A stretch of DNA of 34,701 nt from Acidobacteriota bacterium (GTDB lineage: Bacteria; Acidobacteriota; JAAYUB01). The position numbers were made by a program, and so were the translations under genes. Under the pieces are notes generated by a model. That model was not told the origin of the DNA. It did not search any database and saw only the letters and a program-made list of their open reading frames with translations. Shown here piece after piece: positions 32,913 through 34,701 of this stretch (its first letter is position 1; every line of letters begins with the position of its first letter). The stretch lies in the NCBI GenBank assembly GCA_016935015.1, contig JAFGRT010000059.1:1-34701 (forward strand), read 5' to 3'.

Positions 32913-32918
32913 TATAAT
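32913..32918 (+). promoter_or_regulatory. -10 box of the Cache-type membrane protein gene
   Basis: TATAAT lies 24 bases before the ATG at 32942. No good -35 is seen at 16-18 bases; that position overlaps the divergent promoter's -35 box. Only a very short leader would precede the AGGAG site (32928-32932). Use of this promoter may depend on an activator or on competition with the divergent one. Confidence 0.4.
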
Positions 32919-32941
32919 TTGAGCCTCAGGAGAATTGACGA

Positions 32942-34579
32942 ATGACGGAAACCTCGGCCACAAGGGACTTTAACTGGCGGAATTTGGCGCTGCCCCTGAT
33001 CTGGGTCCTGTTTCTGCTGCCGGGTTACGTCATGGGACCCGTGCGTATATCCTGGGCGGAATCGTTCGGGCTGCTGCCGCTGACGGTGCTGTTGGAATTG
33101 ATGGGCGGGGCGACTTTCGGAATTTGGGGCGGCATCATCAGTCCGCTGCTGGCGTCCGCCCTGGCCCATTCCGTCCATCCGGCCCTGCCGTTGCCCCTCT
33201 TGATCCAGGCCGTGCTGGTGCGCATGGCCAATGCTGTCGTACTGCCCTGGATCTGGACGAAGATGAGAGCCCAAGGGGATCGCCACCCCCACGAAAGGTG
33301 GCTCTTCCTGGTCACGATCTATGGCGCGGTTCCCTTGATGAACGGGCTGTTTTTCGGCCTGAATGCAAAACATTTCGGCAGCGAGATTCTGGATACGGCC
33401 CAGCTGGCCGAGACTGTCCTGCTCGTCGCCGCCGGAACGGCCCTGATGGTTTTCGCCGCCCGGGGCCTTTGCCGATACATCCGGCCGGCGGCCCAGTATT
33501 TTGGCATCCTCCTGGAAGATCGCTGGAATCGCTGGAGCGAATCGCCCGGTCGCCGGATATTGGGGGCGACCATGCTGGCTTTGCTGCTTTGGGGTGGGGT
33601 GGTGAGCGCATTGTCCATGGTGGCCAAGGATACCGTGAAGCGACAGCAGACCATGTGGCAGGATTCCTTGGTCAAAACCCGCTATTTTTACGTCCGGACC
33701 TGCGCCGGACAGCTGGGCAACATCTTGCAGCGACAGCGCAAGATTCTGGAACTCAGTTCATGGATGATCAAGCGGTTGCTCTTTTCCCCCGACCAACGAA
33801 GCAATTTTCTGCTGGATGTCCTCAAGACCCACCGCGAGATGCTCAACATGGAGTTCATCGACTACGGTATGAATGATTGGCGGTTGCGCCTGCGCTATTT
33901 CGTGCGGGACGAGAGCGAGCTGAAGTCACTGGAAAACCGCCGATTCTTCTGCTCTTCATTGCAGCGCACCCCGGATAACCAGTGGTTCTATTCCATGGGC
34001 GTGACGGTCTACGGCCCGGACAGCCGCGAACACGGCTGGCTGTTCGTCCGTTACAAGGCCCAGGATCTGCAGGACACGTTCCAGCGCTTCCGGGAGGCGG
34101 GTCTGGCCGGCAGCCGCTGGGTGCTGGCCGATCGTCACGGGAACATCATTTACGGCGATGATGTGCCCCATCTATATATCCAGCGGGATCAATCCGTTCA
34201 GTTTTTCCAGACCCGTGACCGCGTGTCCCATCTACTGGTCCGGGTGCCGTTGCCCGTGAGCCAGTGGGAGCTGATCTATCTGCGGCAGCGGGAGGAATTC
34301 GACCGGCTCCTGTGGTCCAACCGCTGGATTGGCGCCATCCATCTCATCGCCTGGATGGCCCTCCTGACCCTGGCCGTCTATGGACGCCGCCTGACAGTCG
34401 TCACCAGGAAAGTCGACCTGCCGCCGGATATCGAACGGATTACCGGTGTGTGGGGCGATCCGCCACCGGCGGCGAAACCGCCGATCTCTTCACCGGCCAA
34501 CAGCACCGCGGCGACCGTCGACGAGAAGGCGGATCCATCGCCGGCGGACTCCCCGCCCCAGGATTCACGGGAATCCTGA
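32942..34579 (+). CDS. Multi-spanning membrane protein with extracytoplasmic Cache-like sensor region and no output domain
   Basis: This 545-residue protein has about five to six hydrophobic segments in the first 228 residues (such as LALPLIWVLFLLPGYVMG, ELMGGATFGIWGGIIS and RRILGATMLALLLWGG). The glycine-rich packing of the early segments recalls 5TM/MASE-type or ECF S-component-like sensor modules. A large region at about 229-455 follows outside the membrane. It starts with a helical stretch and contains WFYSMGVTVYG, GWLFVRYKAQDL, WVLADRHGNIIYGDD and WELIYLRQREEFDRLLW, typical of a double Cache domain. One more membrane helix (about 459-478) leads to a disordered Pro/Ala/Ser tail of about 65 residues. 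No kinase, cyclase or methyl-accepting domain is present. The ligand is unknown. AGGAG nine bases upstream supports the start. Confidence 0.65.
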   Translation: MTETSATRDFNWRNLALPLIWVLFLLPGYVMGPVRISWAESFGLLPLTVLLELMGGATFGIWGGIISPLLASALAHSVHPALPLPLLIQAVLVRMANAVVLPWIWTKMRAQGDRHPHERWLFLVTIYGAVPLMNGLFFGLNAKHFGSEILDTAQLAETVLLVAAGTALMVFAARGLCRYIRPAAQYFGILLEDRWNRWSESPGRRILGATMLALLLWGGVVSALSMVAKDTVKRQQTMWQDSLVKTRYFYVRTCAGQLGNILQRQRKILELSSWMIKRLLFSPDQRSNFLLDVLKTHREMLNMEFIDYGMNDWRLRLRYFVRDESELKSLENRRFFCSSLQRTPDNQWFYSMGVTVYGPDSREHGWLFVRYKAQDLQDTFQRFREAGLAGSRWVLADRHGNIIYGDDVPHLYIQRDQSVQFFQTRDRVSHLLVRVPLPVSQWELIYLRQREEFDRLLWSNRWIGAIHLIAWMALLTLAVYGRRLTVVTRKVDLPPDIERITGVWGDPPPAAKPPISSPANSTAATVDEKADPSPADSPPQDSRES

Positions 34580-34644
34580 ACCTTCTCCCCGCCCCGGGCA
34601 ACGGCCGGCCAGCGGTGGAGGGCCTGCGACATAAAAGAGGGTTT

Positions 34645-34701
34645 TTAAGCGGAGGCCTGTTGTGCCCAGAAGTCTTCGAGACGATTGGAGAGGTGAGCGC
34701 A
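34645..34701 (-). CDS. Possible C-terminal end of a gene cut by the window edge
   Basis: On the minus strand an open frame enters from the right edge and ends at a TAA (34645-34647), encoding CAHLSNRLEDFWAQQASA. The codons are mostly GC-ending, as in neighbouring genes, and a protein tail is plausible, but 18 residues cannot identify a family. A competing reading is a plus-strand gene beginning at the GTG at 34662, six bases after GGAGG (34651-34655). The two cannot be resolved here. Confidence 0.3.
   Translation of the reverse strand, partial: CAHLSNRLEDFWAQQASA

Noticed and set aside
1-34701. Search for CRISPR arrays, tRNA/rRNA genes, insertion sequences and phage genes
   Set aside because: No regularly spaced repeats, no cloverleaf with a TΨC-like core, and no transposase or integrase frames were recognised in either strand.

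Overview
The window is GC-rich chromosomal DNA from a Gram-negative bacterium. The evidence for an outer membrane is an MltA-type lytic transglycosylase, a signal-peptide-bearing beta-barrel protein and a lipoprotein. A tetraheme cytochrome c3, acetate kinase, an Fe-type superoxide dismutase and a 3-hydroxyacyl-CoA dehydrogenase-like protein suggest an anaerobic or facultative lifestyle. A huge secreted LRR/FG-GAP protein with C-terminal beta repeats, and an M1-M28-PDZ peptidase, resemble proteins I associate with Acidobacteriota/Aminicenantes-like lineages. That placement is inference and low confidence. I see no tRNA, rRNA, IS element, phage module or CRISPR array. The window is mostly housekeeping and envelope genes, and no gene-free stretch exceeds about 270 bases.

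Layout. Bases 1-146 hold the end of pheA (ACT domain) with a terminator. Bases 197-1890 hold the most interesting locus: an asparagine synthetase of the archaeal type (derived from a class II Asp/Asn-tRNA synthetase core), transcribed divergently from a close AsnC homologue across a very AT-rich promoter region. In E. coli the same regulator controls the unrelated AsnA enzyme, so the regulator seems to have kept its job while the enzyme differs. Next come mltA (minus), sppA (plus), and a minus-strand pair of an Hbd-like dehydrogenase and ackA. A beta-barrel protein gene (minus) diverges from an orphan AbiEi-like regulator gene (plus). An NADP-type aldehyde dehydrogenase (minus) is followed by a DUF72 protein, and then by a superoxide dismutase gene that is tightly coupled to a double-domain retropepsin-like lipoprotein gene.

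Bases 13831-19166 form a seven-gene plus-strand operon with short gaps or overlaps: site-2 protease, scpA, scpB, an RluB-type pseudouridine synthase, hisC, cmk and riboflavin synthase. It joins chromosome condensation, rRNA modification and central biosynthesis. The 1455-residue LRR/FG-GAP secreted protein gene follows under its own promoter.

The last third holds a TPR protein gene diverging from a GAF/PAS histidine-kinase-like gene with a degenerate ATP-binding domain. It continues with a cytochrome c3 gene with a clear promoter and terminator, the large M1-M28-PDZ secreted peptidase, an unrecognised helical protein, and a divergent membrane protein with an extracytoplasmic Cache-like domain but no output domain. 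The right edge may cut another gene.

Several promoters found by eye share an extended -10 (TGN directly before the hexamer). Many starts were moved downstream of the longest open frame, using ribosome binding sites, promoter positions or family alignment. All assignments were made by reading the sequence and recalling protein families; no database search was run.
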